Shown: positions 19,750 through 29,594, numbered from the stretch's first letter. The stretch: DNA of 64,000 bases from Streptomyces regalis (GCF_001509475.1 NZ_LLZG01000399.1:62001-126000), one strand, 5' to 3'. A program made the numbers and translations. The notes: generated from the letters alone by a model not told the origin.

Positions 19750-21143
19750 AGCTGCTCCGGGTTCTGCAGGAGGCGGGCGACCGCCGTGAGGTAGCGGGCG
19801 CCGACGGCACCGTCAGTCGCCCGGTGGTCGGCGGAAAGGGTCGCCGTGACCACGGGGCGCACGCCCAGCAGGCCGTCGACGGCGCACGGCCGGTCGACCA
19901 CCCGCCCGAAGCCGACCAGGGCCACCTGGGGCGGGTAGATCACTCCGAAGACGGTCTCCACACCCTGCTCGCCGAGGTTGGTGACCGTGATCGTGGCGTC
20001 GGACACCTCGGAACCGCGGAGCCTTCCCGTACGGGCCCGGGTGACCAGGTCCTTCAGGGCGGCCATCAGCTGCGGGAGTGCCAGGGTGTCGGCGTGGCGC
20101 ATTGCGGGGGCCACGAGCCCTCCGCCGCGCAGGGACACGGCCACGCCGAGGTGGACGCCCTCGCCTGCCGAGAAGTGGTCATCGGTCCAGAAGCCGTTGA
20201 GTTCGGGGACCTCGCGGGCCGCCAGGGCCGCCGCCTTGATCAGCAGGGCCACGGGGAGCAGCCGTTCACCGACCGGGCTTTGCCGGTTGTGCTCGTGCAG
20301 CCAGTTCATCGCGGCGGCCATGTCCACGGTCGTGGACAGGTAGTAGTGGGGGATGTCCCGGTTGGCGCGGCTCATCAGGCCCGCGATCGCCTGGCGCATG
20401 GCCGCCGCCCGGTCCTCGGACGGACGTGCGGCAGAAGGCCGTGCAACCGAAGGACGGACCGGAGTGGCGGGCGCGGGCGAGGCAGGGGCCGCAGGGCCGG
20501 GGGCTGCCCGGCGCACGTCCGCGGCACGGACGGCCGACTCCTTGCCCGTTCCCCTCACTGTGGTCAGATCGACGCCCAGTTCGGCGGCAAGCCGCCGGGC
20601 GAGCGGCGTGGCCCGCACGCGCGGTGGCCCAGGCGCGGCTCGGGCAGCCGCCGCTTCCTGGACATCGGCCCGGGTGACACGCCCTCCGGGCCCGGATCCG
20701 TGCAGCGTCTCCAGGGCGACGCCACTCTGTTCCGCGAAGTGCCGGACCAATGGGCCCGCCTCGATGTGGGCGCGCTGCCGAGCGGCGGACGGTACCGGCG
20801 GCACCGGGACCGGGGCGGTCTCGGGCGGGGCGGCGGGCTTGGCGGGCGCGGTGGGCTTGCCCTTCTTCGGTACGTGACGGACCGGTCGTCGCTCCTCGGC
20901 CTTCTCGGCCGTCGGCCCGATCAGCGCGAGCGGTGTGCCCACCGGCACCGTCGTGCCGGGCGCGACGAGCAACTCCGTCAGGGTTCCGGTCTCGAAGCAC
21001 TCCACCTCGATGGTCGACTTCGCGGTTTCGACGACCGCGACGGGATCGCCCTTGTGGACGAGGTCTCCTGGGCCCACCAGCCATTCCAGGAGCGTGCCCT
21101 CGTCCATGTCGGCGCCGAGGGACGGCATGGTGAACTCGGCCAC
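19746..21143 (-). CDS. Dihydrolipoamide acyltransferase (E2)
   Basis: 465 residues from GTG 21143, one base after the E1-beta stop. Domain order: one lipoyl domain (about 1-80) with the lipoylated Lys in ETAKSTIEV; a Pro/Ala linker; two E3/E1-binding domains (LVRHFAEQSGVALETLHG and ATPLARRLAAELGVDL); then the acyltransferase core with catalytic DHRATDGAVGARY. Two subunit-binding domains is unusual. It transfers the acyl group from E1 to CoA. No E3 (lipoamide dehydrogenase) gene is in the window, so E3 must come from elsewhere. Confidence 0.92.
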   Translation of the reverse strand: MAEFTMPSLGADMDEGTLLEWLVGPGDLVHKGDPVAVVETAKSTIEVECFETGTLTELLVAPGTTVPVGTPLALIGPTAEKAEERRPVRHVPKKGKPTAPAKPAAPPETAPVPVPPVPSAARQRAHIEAGPLVRHFAEQSGVALETLHGSGPGGRVTRADVQEAAAARAAPGPPRVRATPLARRLAAELGVDLTTVRGTGKESAVRAADVRRAAPGPAAPASPAPATPVRPSVARPSAARPSEDRAAAMRQAIAGLMSRANRDIPHYYLSTTVDMAAAMNWLHEHNRQSPVGERLLPVALLIKAAALAAREVPELNGFWTDDHFSAGEGVHLGVAVSLRGGGLVAPAMRHADTLALPQLMAALKDLVTRARTGRLRGSEVSDATITVTNLGEQGVETVFGVIYPPQVALVGFGRVVDRPCAVDGLLGVRPVVTATLSADHRATDGAVGARYLTAVARLLQNPEQL

Positions 21144-21144
21144 G

Positions 21145-22146
21145 TCAGTCCACCGCCCGGTGGGCGGCCGCGACGATGTCGGCGGTCTGCGGCAGGGCGG
21201 CCTCCTCCAGCCGCCGCGCGTACGGCATGGGCACCTCCGCGCTGCACACCCGCTCGACGGGCGCGTCCAGTTCGTAGAACGACCCTTCGGCGATGCGGGC
21301 GGACACCTCGGCGGCGAGACTGCCGGTGCGCCAGCCCTCATCGATGATCACGACGCGGTGTGTGCGGGCCACGGAGGCGGTGATGGCCGCGTCGTCGAGA
21401 GGCCGGAGCGTGCGCAGGTCGATCACTTCGGCGCTGATGTCCTCGGCTGCCAGCTCGTCCGCCGCCGCGAGCGTCTTGGTCAGCGAACCGCCGTACGTGA
21501 TCAGGGAGATGTCGGTGCCCGGCCTGCGGATCGCGGCGTGGTCCAGGTCCACGGGGGCCGTGGGCGGGGCGAGTTCGCCGGAGGCGTTGTAGAGGCTGCC
21601 GTGCTCGAAGATCAGTACGGGGTCGGGGTCGGCGAGCGCCGGGGCCAGCATGTGGCGTGCGTCCTCGATGGTCGCCGGGGCGAGGACGCGGATACCGGGG
21701 ATGTGCGCGTACCAGCCCTCCAGGCTGTGGGAGTGCTGCGCGGCGAGCTGCCGTCCGGCGCCCGTGGTCATGCGGATGACCAGTGGCACCGGCAGCTGGC
21801 CGCCCGACATGTGCAGCAGAGTGGCGGCGTTGTTGAGGATCTGGTCCAGGGCGAGCAGGCTGAAGTTGACGGTCATGATCTCGACGACGGGCCGCATCCC
21901 GGCCAGGGCGGCGCCGATGCCGGCGCCCACGAACGCGGACTCTGACAGCGGGGTGTCGCGGACGCGTTCGGGGCCGAACTCCTCCAGCAGGCCGAGGCTT
22001 ACGCCGAAGCATCCGCCGTAGCGGCCTACGTCCTCGCCCATGAGGAAGACACGGTCGTCGGAGCGCAGGGCCTCCCGCAGCGCCTCGCGCATGGCCTCCC
22101 GGTAGGTCGTCTTCGACACTTCCGTTCCGCTGGCGCCCATGGTCAA
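21145..22146 (-). CDS. 2-oxoacid (or acetoin) dehydrogenase E1 beta subunit
   Basis: 333 residues, start overlapping the E1-alpha stop (ATGA). Transketolase-type pyrimidine and C-terminal domains are recognised by the conserved start ([27 protein letters not shown]) region, [18 protein letters not shown], and [14 protein letters not shown]. It pairs with E1-alpha to form the thiamine-diphosphate enzyme. The split E1 type is shared by pyruvate, branched-chain and acetoin dehydrogenases. The Gln-His-Ser motif and neighbouring acetyl-CoA synthetase favour pyruvate or acetoin over branched-chain acids. Confidence 0.9.
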   Translation of the reverse strand: MTMGASGTEVSKTTYREAMREALREALRSDDRVFLMGEDVGRYGGCFGVSLGLLEEFGPERVRDTPLSESAFVGAGIGAALAGMRPVVEIMTVNFSLLALDQILNNAATLLHMSGGQLPVPLVIRMTTGAGRQLAAQHSHSLEGWYAHIPGIRVLAPATIEDARHMLAPALADPDPVLIFEHGSLYNASGELAPPTAPVDLDHAAIRRPGTDISLITYGGSLTKTLAAADELAAEDISAEVIDLRTLRPLDDAAITASVARTHRVVIIDEGWRTGSLAAEVSARIAEGSFYELDAPVERVCSAEVPMPYARRLEEAALPQTADIVAAAHRAVD

Positions 22147-23228
22147 CTCACCGCCTCCGCCGGGGAACTGGTGACGTGGCGGAGCAGGTTCTCGACCGGT
22201 TCCTCGGGTGCCTGTTCGGCTGCTGCGACGGCGTGATCGATCTCGTCGGTGATCCGCTGCTCGATCCGGGCGAGCTCCTTCTCGACCGGCTCACCGTTCT
22301 CGCGCATGCGGTCCGTGAGCCGGTTGATCGGGTCGCGGACCTTCCACTGCTCGATCTCGGCCTTGTCGCGGTAGCGGTCCGGGTCGTACATGGAGTGGGC
22401 GCGGAAGCGGTAGGTGCGCAGCTCCAGGAAGTGCGGCCCGGTGCCGGCCCGGATGCCCTCGACGGCCCGGCGGGCGGCCTGCTCGACGGCTTCGACGTCC
22501 ATGCCGTCCACGGCCCAGGCGGGCATGCCGTAGGAGGCGGCGCGCATCGCCAGGTCGGTCTGCGCGTGCTCCCGGGCGAGCGCGGTGCCCATGGCGTAGA
22601 GGTTGTTCTCGCAGACGAGCAGCAGCGGCAGACCCCACAGGGCGGCGAGGTTCGCCGTCTCGTGGAACTCGCCCTCGGCGAAGGCCCCGTCGCCGAAGAA
22701 GCAGCACGTCACACGGGGCTGTGCGCGCATCCGGTCGGCGAGTGCGAGCCCCGCGGCCAGCGGGAGCCCACCGGCGACGATCGCGCTGCCGCCGTAGAAG
22801 CGGCGGCTCGCGTCGAACAGGTGCATGGAGCCGCCGTGTCCACCGCTGCAGCCGGTCGCCTTGCCGTACATCTCGGCCATGACCGACTCGGCGGGGATGC
22901 CCCGGGCCAGCGCGTGGCCGTGTTCGCGGTAGGTGGAGACGACCGCATCTTCGGGTGTCAGTGCCTCATTGATGCCGACGGCGACGGCCTCCTCACCGAT
23001 GTAGAGGTGGACGAAGCCGCGGATCTTCGTGGCGCTGTAGAGCTCCACGCAGCGTTCCTCGAAGCGCCGGATGCGCAGCATCGCCTCCAGCAGGTCCGTC
23101 CGGTGTCCGGTGCTCGGCTGCCGGGCCGGCGATTCGGTGCTCGCGCTCGGCTTGCTCGTCGCGGTCTTCTTGCCCGACTTCGGGCGCGCCGGGTCCTTCC
23201 GCGTGCGGCTGGAACGGGCCACGCTCAT
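22143..23228 (-). CDS. 2-oxoacid (or acetoin) dehydrogenase E1 alpha subunit
   Basis: 361 residues, start overlapping the acetyl-CoA synthetase stop (ATGA). A Lys/Pro/Ser-rich N-terminal tail (about 1-45) is followed by the E1-alpha core. Motifs are the phosphorylation-loop type [11 protein letters not shown] and the thiamine-diphosphate site [19 protein letters not shown]. The GGSMH pattern is typical of pyruvate and acetoin dehydrogenase E1-alpha. The basic tail is not a usual part of the family and may be a tether. Confidence 0.9.
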   Translation of the reverse strand: MSVARSSRTRKDPARPKSGKKTATSKPSASTESPARQPSTGHRTDLLEAMLRIRRFEERCVELYSATKIRGFVHLYIGEEAVAVGINEALTPEDAVVSTYREHGHALARGIPAESVMAEMYGKATGCSGGHGGSMHLFDASRRFYGGSAIVAGGLPLAAGLALADRMRAQPRVTCCFFGDGAFAEGEFHETANLAALWGLPLLLVCENNLYAMGTALAREHAQTDLAMRAASYGMPAWAVDGMDVEAVEQAARRAVEGIRAGTGPHFLELRTYRFRAHSMYDPDRYRDKAEIEQWKVRDPINRLTDRMRENGEPVEKELARIEQRITDEIDHAVAAAEQAPEEPVENLLRHVTSSPAEAVS

Positions 23229-25015
23229 GCGGATCCCTCCAACGTCGACAAGTCACCCATCGGCAAGCCGAGTTCACGCGCACGCAACAGACGGCGCATG
23301 ACCTTCCCACTGCGGGTCTTGGGCAGGTTCTGATCGAACGCGATCTCCCGCGGCGCGACCGCGGGGCCCAGCTTGCGGCGCCCGAAGGCCAGCAACTCCC
23401 GCTCCAGTTCCGGGGTCGGCTCGACACCGGGCCGCAGCGACACGAATGCCTTGACCACGTTCCCGGCGACCGGGTCCGGCCGTCCGATCGCCCCGGCCTC
23501 GGCCACCGACGGGTGCTCCATCAGCGCGCTCTCCACCTCGAACGGGCCGATGAGGTGCCCGGCCGACTTGATGACGTCGTCGGCGCGCCCCACGAACCAG
23601 TACCAGCCGTCCGCGTCCCGGCGGACCAGGTCACCGGTCAGGTACCAGCCGCCGGCGAACGCGGCGTCGTAGCGCTCCTTGTCATGCAGATAGCCGCGGA
23701 ACATCGAGGGCCAGCCCGGCCGCAGCGCCAACTCGCCTTCAACATCCGGGCTTTGCACCTCGGTGACCCTGCCGTCGATGACGAGCGCACGGCCGTCCTC
23801 GCCCTGCTTCAGCACGGTCGCCTCGACGCCGGGCAGCGGCCGTCCCATCGAGCCGGGCCGGATCTCGCACGCCGCGATGTTCGCGATCATGATGCAGCCG
23901 GTCTCCGTCTGCCACCAGTTGTCGTGCACCGGCAGGCCCAGCACGTCCCGACCCCACACGACGGCCTCCGGGTTGAGGGGTTCGCCGACGGAGGCGATGA
24001 AGCGCAGGGCCGACAGGTCGTAGGAGCGCGGCAGGTCGTACGGGCCCTCGCGCGGGGTGGCGCGCATGAGCATCCGCAGGGCCGTGGGGGCCGTGTACCA
24101 GACGGTGACCCGCTGTTCGCCGAGGATCCGGTACCAGCGCCGGGCGTCGTAGTCGCCCTCGTCGACGATCACAGTCACGCCGTGGACGAGCGGGGCGATG
24201 ATGCCGTACGACATGCCGGTGACCCAGCCGGGGTCGGCGGTGCACCAGTACACGTCCTCGGGGTGCAGATCGAGCGCGTACGCGGCGGTGACGTAGTGGG
24301 CGACGACGGCCTCGTGGACGTGGACCGCACCCTTGGGGGTGCCGGTGGTACCGCTCGTGAAGTGCAGCAGGGCCATGTCGTCAGGCGAGGTCGGCGGGAT
24401 GGTGAAGGTGTCCGGGGCGGCGGACATCAGGTCGTCGAAGGACGCGGTACCGGGCAGGTCCTCGGCACCGGGGCCGACGATCAGGACGTGCTTCAGTCCG
24501 GGAACCGACGCTCGGCGCTCGGCGACCTTGCGCCGGTACAGGGCCGCGGTGGTGACCAGGACCTTTGCGTCCCCGAGCCGCAGCCGCTGGGCCACCGGGT
24601 CGGGGCCGAAGGCCGAGAAGAGCGGGCAGAGCACGCTGGTGTTCTTCAGCGTGCCCAGCACCGTGGTGTAGAGCTCGGGACAGCGGCCGAGGAGGGTGAA
24701 CACCCGGTCCCCGTGGCCGACGCCGAGCGAGCGCAGCACGTTCGCGAAGCGGGCCGTACCGCGGGCCAGTTCCGCGTAGGTGACGGTCGAGACGGAGTCG
24801 TTCCGGGCGACGCATCGCAGCGCGGCCTTGTCCGCGAGGTCGGAGGCGGCGTGCCGGTCGACCGCCTCATGGGCCATGTTGAGCCCGCCGTCGGGCAGTC
24901 CGGCCAGTGCGGCGCGCGCCTGTGACCAGGTGAATTCGGAGCGGGTCCGGTCGTAGTCGGTGAGACGGGGTGGGACGACCGGTGCGGTGTCCTTGTGGAT
25001 CGTTTCCCAGTGCAT
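23225..25015 (-). CDS. acsA: Acetyl-CoA synthetase (AMP-forming)
   Basis: 596 residues from ATG 25015, with GGGAGGAG upstream. It is an ANL-superfamily acyl-CoA ligase, with adenylate motif [11 protein letters not shown], core motif [12 protein letters not shown] and NWWQTETG typical of acetyl/propionyl-CoA synthetases, and a C-terminal domain ending [14 protein letters not shown], whose Lys is the catalytic residue that protein acetylases modify. It makes acetyl-CoA from acetate, ATP and CoA. It is the first gene of a five-gene overlapping operon (acsA, E1a, E1b, E2, ACP), so acetate activation and oxidative acetyl-CoA formation are expressed together. Confidence 0.93.
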   Translation of the reverse strand: MHWETIHKDTAPVVPPRLTDYDRTRSEFTWSQARAALAGLPDGGLNMAHEAVDRHAASDLADKAALRCVARNDSVSTVTYAELARGTARFANVLRSLGVGHGDRVFTLLGRCPELYTTVLGTLKNTSVLCPLFSAFGPDPVAQRLRLGDAKVLVTTAALYRRKVAERRASVPGLKHVLIVGPGAEDLPGTASFDDLMSAAPDTFTIPPTSPDDMALLHFTSGTTGTPKGAVHVHEAVVAHYVTAAYALDLHPEDVYWCTADPGWVTGMSYGIIAPLVHGVTVIVDEGDYDARRWYRILGEQRVTVWYTAPTALRMLMRATPREGPYDLPRSYDLSALRFIASVGEPLNPEAVVWGRDVLGLPVHDNWWQTETGCIMIANIAACEIRPGSMGRPLPGVEATVLKQGEDGRALVIDGRVTEVQSPDVEGELALRPGWPSMFRGYLHDKERYDAAFAGGWYLTGDLVRRDADGWYWFVGRADDVIKSAGHLIGPFEVESALMEHPSVAEAGAIGRPDPVAGNVVKAFVSLRPGVEPTPELERELLAFGRRKLGPAVAPREIAFDQNLPKTRSGKVMRRLLRARELGLPMGDLSTLEGSA

Positions 25016-25344
25016 GGGTGCTCCTCCCGGCACTGCTCCCGATTTCCAGAGTCGCCGAGCCCGGCCCTGGCCGCACTTCGGTCGCAGGAGCGGGAGGACA
25101 CGGCCCGATGGGACGGGCGGCGGCATGGCTGCCGACGTTGATGGAGACGTGCATGGAGCCGGGGGCCGCCCGCTTCTTGCGGGCCCGAATTGCACGGTGC
25201 GCGGTCTCTGACTCCGCTTCGCCGTGTCTCTTTGTGGCCCTCGGCTCAATTCCATGGCACCGCTGCTTGCCGGCGGGGTGTAGGGCCGGACGGCCCGGAT
25301 CGAGGGGCCGTCCGGCCTGTTCGACCCCTTTCGGTCTGGGCAGT
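25016..25344. other. 329-bp non-coding region: acs promoter region and ADH terminator
   Basis: No gene seen. The part next to 25015 should hold the promoter of the acs operon and its GGGAGGAG ribosome site. The part next to 25345 holds the strong hairpin listed separately. No clear -10/-35 pair or DevR-like box was found here. Confidence 0.6.
25284..25317 (-). terminator. Terminator of the alcohol dehydrogenase gene
   Basis: GGCCGGACGGCCC and GGGCCGTCCGGCC form a perfect 13-bp stem with an 8-base loop, 27 bp past the dehydrogenase stop. It would isolate this gene from the acs operon downstream. Confidence 0.75.
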
Positions 25345-26373
25345 TCACTCGCGGTGCAGTACGACTTTGAGGGCGCCTGTGGTGGCGCCGTGTGAGAACA
25401 CCTCGTAGGCGTCCTGCATGCGATCGAGGGGGAAGGTGTGGGTGACCAACTGGGAGATGGGCAGGCGTCCGTTCCTCAGCAGCTCCAGGAGCCACGGTGT
25501 GGAGGACGTGTCCACCTGGCCGGTGCTGATCGTCACGTTCTTGCGCCACAGGGATTCGAGGTGCAGGGTCGCCGGTTTGCCGTGCGTGCCGATGTTGGCG
25601 ATGTGTCCTCCTGCGCGGACGGCGCGGGTGCCCAGCACGAAGCCGTCCGGTTCCCCTGACGCCTCGATGACCACATCCGCGCCGGGTCCTTCGGACAGTT
25701 CGGCGATGAGCTTTCCCGGCAGTTCGGCAGCGTCGGCACCCACACGGACGGCGGCTTCCAGCCGTGCGGCGGACAGGTCCACGACGATGATCCGGCGAGG
25801 CGAGTAGAGCCGCGCGACGACGACCGTGGCGAGACCGACGGGGCCCGCGCCCACCACCACGACGGTGTCTCCCGGGCTCACATGTCCGTTCCGCACTCCG
25901 ACCTCATACGCAGTGGGGAGGACCTCGGCGAGCAGGATCGCGTCATCGAGCGCCAGGTTCCACGGCCGTCGGTGGGTGGAGAAGTCGGCGAAGGGCACCC
26001 GCACGAACTCGGCCTGGGTCCCGTTGATCAGACTCCCCAGGATCCACCCTCCGCCACCGTGGCACTGTCCGTGCATGCCGTCCCGACACGACTGACAGTG
26101 GCCGCAGGCCGACACGGACGACACGATCACCTGGTCCCCGGGGCGCAGGTGATGGACCTCGCTGCCGACCTCCATGACCTCGCCGACGGCCTCGTGACCG
26201 AGGACCGTCCCCGGCTTCACCTCGGCGAGGTCTCCCCGGAGAATGTGCAGATCACTGCCGCAGATGGTCGCCGCGTCGATCCGTACGACCGCGTCGGTGG
26301 CCTCCTCGATCGAGGGATCGGGGGCGGTGTCCCAGGAGGCTTGTGCGGGGCCGTGGTAGACGAGTGCTCGCAT
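25345..26373 (-). CDS. Zinc-dependent alcohol dehydrogenase
   Basis: 342 residues, medium-chain dehydrogenase/reductase. Catalytic zinc ligands are in [10 protein letters not shown] and LGHEAVGEV. The structural zinc site has four Cys ([15 protein letters not shown]). The Rossmann motif is [15 protein letters not shown] with a basic/acidic strand end [10 protein letters not shown] that suggests NAD. Substrate is unknown; ethanol/acetaldehyde or a diol are reasonable given the acetyl-metabolism operon next to it. It has its own terminator and a monocistronic look. The 87 bp upstream to USP 3 shows no clear DevR box. Confidence 0.9.
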   Translation of the reverse strand: MRALVYHGPAQASWDTAPDPSIEEATDAVVRIDAATICGSDLHILRGDLAEVKPGTVLGHEAVGEVMEVGSEVHHLRPGDQVIVSSVSACGHCQSCRDGMHGQCHGGGGWILGSLINGTQAEFVRVPFADFSTHRRPWNLALDDAILLAEVLPTAYEVGVRNGHVSPGDTVVVVGAGPVGLATVVVARLYSPRRIIVVDLSAARLEAAVRVGADAAELPGKLIAELSEGPGADVVIEASGEPDGFVLGTRAVRAGGHIANIGTHGKPATLHLESLWRKNVTISTGQVDTSSTPWLLELLRNGRLPISQLVTHTFPLDRMQDAYEVFSHGATTGALKVVLHRE

Positions 26374-26460
26374 GGGTACCCACTCCCTCGCTGCCTTCTC
26401 TCCACCGTCACCCGCGACGGACTCCCGGGCAACACGGACCGGCCGCTGCGGTGTCCCTGC

Positions 26461-27330
26461 TCAGTCGTGGGGGACGACGGCGACGGGACAGCGCGCGTGG
26501 TGGATGGCCGCGTGGGCCACCGGGCCCAGACGCGGCGCCGGGGCATGATGGTGTTTGCGCCGGCCGACGACCAGCAGCCCGGCACCCTCGGCGGCCCGTA
26601 GGACTGCCCTGGCGGGGCTCTCCAGGGCGATGCTGTCGGTGACCTCCACGTGCGGAAACTTTTCGCGCCACGGGTGGAGCGCCTTGCCGATCTGCCCCTG
26701 CGCGTCCTGCCTGATCCCTTCGGTGATGTTGTGGTCCACCCCCCAGGGCACATGGGCGTGGAGCGGCACAGTGTGGCCATGGACCGCCCGAAGGGGCACG
26801 TGCCTGGCCGCAGCGGTGGCGAAGGCGAAGTCGAGCAGATCGTCGCAGGACCCGTGCAGTTTCAGGCCCACGACTACGGGGCCCGTGGGCGCTGGCGGTG
26901 GACCCTCGTGACGGTTCTCGGCGCGGACCAGCACCACCGGCCGCTCCGCGCGCGCCACGACGGGCATGCTGATGACACCCAGGAAGTAACTCGCCACGGG
27001 CTCCAGACCCCGCGAACCGAGCACGATCATCTCGGATTCCGCTGCCGCCTGGAGCAGCGCGTGCTCGGCGTCGTCGGCGACCAGGTTGCCGAGGATGGAC
27101 AGGCCCGGATGGCGCGCTTGGAGCTCCGCCTGTGCGGTGTGCACGAGACGCTTCGCCCAGTAGTTCTGGTCGACTTCCGAGGGGATGCGGGTCGGTTCCG
27201 GTGCCAGGAGCGGCCACGCGTGCAGCAGGCGCAGAGTGAGCTTGCGCCGCTCGGCCTCGTCGGCGGCCCAGCGGGCTGCGGCAAGACTCTCCGGTGAGCC
27301 GTCGAGGCCCACGGTCACGACTGGTTGCAT
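26461..27330 (-). CDS. Tandem universal stress protein (USP 3)
   Basis: 289 residues from ATG 27330, with GAGGC upstream. It has two Usp domains (start VVTVGLDGSPESLAAARWA). Both nucleotide loops are altered: GSRGLEPVASYFLGV in the first and GRRKHHHAPAPRLGP in the second. So it probably does not bind ATP in the usual way. It is divergent from USP 4 across a 244-bp region containing short tandem repeats. Confidence 0.88.
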   Translation of the reverse strand: MQPVVTVGLDGSPESLAAARWAADEAERRKLTLRLLHAWPLLAPEPTRIPSEVDQNYWAKRLVHTAQAELQARHPGLSILGNLVADDAEHALLQAAAESEMIVLGSRGLEPVASYFLGVISMPVVARAERPVVLVRAENRHEGPPPAPTGPVVVGLKLHGSCDDLLDFAFATAAARHVPLRAVHGHTVPLHAHVPWGVDHNITEGIRQDAQGQIGKALHPWREKFPHVEVTDSIALESPARAVLRAAEGAGLLVVGRRKHHHAPAPRLGPVAHAAIHHARCPVAVVPHD

Positions 27331-27420
27331 GGCGACTGCCTCCGTCTCGTACGAAGCTGGAATGACGGTGAACGAGTCCGCTTGTCCGGACAGCGCCGCC
27401 GCGTCGAGCACGGACCTCTC

Positions 27421-27480
27421 TGATGCGAGGGGTGCGGATCCGAGGAGTACGGATTCGAGGGGTACTTCGAGGAGTACCCC
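27421..27480. repeat. Four imperfect tandem repeats of 14-15 bp in the USP3/USP4 divergent promoter
   Basis: Consecutive units GATGCGAGGGGTGCG, GATCCGAGGAGTACG, GATTCGAGGGGTACT and TTCGAGGAGTACCCC share the core TCGAGGRGTAC. They lie in the non-coding gap between two divergent USP genes, a position suited to regulator binding. Confidence 0.6.
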
Positions 27481-27574
27481 AAACCTCCCCGCGGCGCATG
27501 CGGACCGGAGGCGTGGTACGGGGCCCGCAGACATGGGGGCCAGCGTGAGACCGGCACGAGAGGAGACAGGGGCC

Positions 27575-28396
27575 GTGACGATTCCCCTGGTGGTCGGCAT
27601 CGACGGATCCGAGGAGAGCCTTCAGGCCGTGGACTGGGCCGCCGGCGAGGCGGCCCGGCACGGGGTGCCGCTCCACCTCGTGCACGCGGCGGCGCCGGCC
27701 CAGGAGACGTTCGAGCCGGTCACCGCTGCCGCAGAGCGTGCCAGGAAGGGTGCCCCCACGGTGCGGCTGTCGAGCGAGGTACTGCACGAGGATGCCGCCT
27801 CGGCCCTCGTCGGCAAGGGACGCAACGCCTTCGCGCTCGTGCTCGGCTCCCGGGGGCTCGGAGACCTCGCCGGGATGCTGCTGGGTTCGGTCAGCCTGGC
27901 CGTGGCGGCGCGGGCCGACTGCCCGGTCGTCGTGGTGCGCGGCGCGGCGGACCACCGGGACGACCGGTTCGGGAGCATCGTCGTCGGCGTCGAGGACGGG
28001 CAGGGCAGCGGCACGGCGGTGTGGTTCGCGTTGCGCGAGGCCCACGTGCGGCGCTGCCGGCTCGTGGCGGTACACGCCTGGAGTGCGTCGTTCGGGGCCT
28101 CCGCGAGACCTCCGCCCCCGCCGTGGTACGCCCTTGAGGCCCATCGGCGCCCGCCGGCCCAGGTGCTCGACGATGCCCTGCGCGACCTCGCCGAGCGGTA
28201 CCGCGACGCCACGGTGAGCCGTCAGGTGGTCGAGGGGCCGGCCCGGCAGGCCCTGCTGGCGGCCGCTTCAGATGCCGATCTGCTCGTCGTCGGGGCCCGC
28301 AGACGGCACGGGCATCTCGGCCTGCAACTGGGCCTGACCAACCACGCGGTCCTGCATCACGCGCCGTGTCCGATCGCGGTCGTTCCCCAGATCTGA
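27575..28396 (+). CDS. Tandem universal stress protein (USP 4)
   Basis: 273 residues from GTG 27575, preceded by AGGAGA. The first Usp domain has an intact loop (GSRGLGDLAGMLLGS). The second is altered (GARRRHGHLGLQLGL). It ends HHAPCPIAVVPQ. It is a close paralogue of USP 5 at 33803 (shared ends and the same altered second loop), pointing to duplication within this locus. It is followed by a DevR-like box and the Rv1733c-like gene. Confidence 0.9.
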   Translation: MTIPLVVGIDGSEESLQAVDWAAGEAARHGVPLHLVHAAAPAQETFEPVTAAAERARKGAPTVRLSSEVLHEDAASALVGKGRNAFALVLGSRGLGDLAGMLLGSVSLAVAARADCPVVVVRGAADHRDDRFGSIVVGVEDGQGSGTAVWFALREAHVRRCRLVAVHAWSASFGASARPPPPPWYALEAHRRPPAQVLDDALRDLAERYRDATVSRQVVEGPARQALLAAASDADLLVVGARRRHGHLGLQLGLTNHAVLHHAPCPIAVVPQI

Positions 28397-28415
28397 CCGC
28401 CAGGCCCACCCATCA

Positions 28416-28429
28416 GGGACCTTCGGCCC
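28416..28429. promoter_or_regulatory. DevR/OsdR-like box upstream of the Rv1733c-like gene
   Basis: GGGACCTTCGGCCC fits GGGNCNNNNGNCCC with a full GGGAC first half site. It lies 80 bp before the Rv1733c-like start, in a 112-bp gap. Rv1733c is a classical DosR-regulated gene in mycobacteria, which makes this the most persuasive of the four boxes. Confidence 0.5.
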
Positions 28430-28508
28430 CTGTGACCGGAGCTCGCGGCCGTTCGATGGTGGGGGAACCGGCAGGGGAACCAACCAGCAACGGGCTGGAG
28501 GCCGACTC

Positions 28509-29114
28509 ATGAGCGCACAAGGTTCACCGCACGCATCCGGCCCGCGCTCACCGCGCCACGCGTACGCCTCCAAGAGGACGAACCCTCTGAGGCGTACGTC
28601 CGACAGGATCGAATCCTGGTTCTCCGGTTTCCTGATGCTCATGCTCGCCCTCGGACTGCCGGCGGCCTCACTCAGCGCGGGGCTGTCGGCGTACAAGTCG
28701 TCGATGCGCACCGTGCAAGCACAGTCGGCGGAACGACAGGAGGTCTCCGCCCGGCTGACATCGAACGTCACGAGCGATTCCAATGTGGCCAAGCAGTCGG
28801 CGCAGGTCCGCTGGACCGACAAGGACGGCACGGCCCGAACCGGAACCACTCTCGTGAAGTCGGGAACGCCCAAGGGCACCACCGTGCGGGTGTGGGTGGA
28901 CCGAGACGGTCACCTCACGAGTCCGCCGATGAGTGCGCTCAACGCGACGACCACGGGCTGGTTCGTGGGCGGTATGGCGGCTGCCGGTGTGGCCGCCGGG
29001 TTCTACGGGGCGCGGGCCGGCATGAGCTGGGCGTTGGACCGCAGAAGGTACGCGCAGTGGGACGTCGAGTGGGACCGGGTGGAGCCGCTGTGGTCCGCGC
29101 GCTTCCGCCGGTGA
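28509..29114 (+). CDS. Rv1733c-family two-helix membrane protein
   Basis: 201 residues; ATG after CTGGAGG. Topology: basic N-terminus, a hydrophobic segment at about 40-62 (FLMLMLALGLPAASLSAGL), an extracytoplasmic loop of about 90 residues with TARTGTTLVKSG and VRVWVDRDG, then a second segment at about 152-175 (GWFVGGMAAAGVAAGFYG), and a short cytoplasmic tail (WDVEWDRVEPLW). This is the Rv1733c arrangement. Rv1733c is induced under hypoxia and is an abundant dormancy antigen; its biochemical role is unknown. Confidence 0.85.
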   Translation: MSAQGSPHASGPRSPRHAYASKRTNPLRRTSDRIESWFSGFLMLMLALGLPAASLSAGLSAYKSSMRTVQAQSAERQEVSARLTSNVTSDSNVAKQSAQVRWTDKDGTARTGTTLVKSGTPKGTTVRVWVDRDGHLTSPPMSALNATTTGWFVGGMAAAGVAAGFYGARAGMSWALDRRRYAQWDVEWDRVEPLWSARFRR

Positions 29115-29267
29115 CGGCTTTGGTGAGTGACGGCTTTCGTCGAGGACGGTCTCCGTGAGGGACAGGCAGAAACCCGCATCGAGGAAGAGATATCGGCCCC
29201 TGCCGCCCGAGCCCGGAGCCGAGAACCCACCCGGATCGCGCCGTCCCTAGCGAGGAGGAGGAACGCG

Positions 29268-29552
29268 ATGCCGCACACCGTGGAATGGAAGGTTCGTCTG
29301 TACCTCTTCGAGGACGAGGGGACAACGAAGGCACGCGTGGTGCTGGACGCCGGAGCCGCGTCGCTCACCGGCCGCGGCGTCGCGCGCTGCAATCCGGCGG
29401 ACACGGACGTGCCGGAGATCGGTGACGAACTGGCGGCGGGCAGGGCCCTGCATGACCTTGCCCAGCAACTGGTGAGCGCCGCCGAGCGCGACATAGAGGG
29501 CGTGGGCGCGACCGCGCCGAGCACCCGTCAATTCGTGGGGTGGCCCACGTGA
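29268..29552 (+). CDS. DUF1876 (Rv1738-like) protein
   Basis: 94 residues; ATG after GAGGAGGAG. It starts VEWKVRLYLFEDEGTTKARVVL and has DVPEIGDELAAGRALHDLAQQL. These match DUF1876, whose mycobacterial member Rv1738 is strongly DosR-induced and structurally resembles ribosome-hibernation factors. A part in translation arrest during dormancy is possible but unproven. Two direct repeats of GTGACGGCTTT lie shortly upstream (29112-29142). Confidence 0.85.
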   Translation: MPHTVEWKVRLYLFEDEGTTKARVVLDAGAASLTGRGVARCNPADTDVPEIGDELAAGRALHDLAQQLVSAAERDIEGVGATAPSTRQFVGWPT

Positions 29553-29563
29553 CCTGACCGTCG

Positions 29564-29594
29564 CGGGACAGCGTGAGCGATCTCGCGTGTCCCG
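29564..29594. terminator. Hairpin after the DUF1876 gene
   Basis: CGGGACA and TGTCCCG pair across 17 bases, extended by GCG/CGC with one bulged base. It starts 12 bp after the stop. Most likely a terminator; its GGGAC/GTCCC arms also resemble spaced regulator half sites, but the spacing is wrong for DevR. Confidence 0.4.

Noticed and set aside
19495..25015. Branched-chain oxoacid dehydrogenase operon
   Set aside because: Not excluded, but the E1-alpha GGSMH motif and the co-encoded acetyl-CoA synthetase fit pyruvate or acetoin better, so the substrate was left open.
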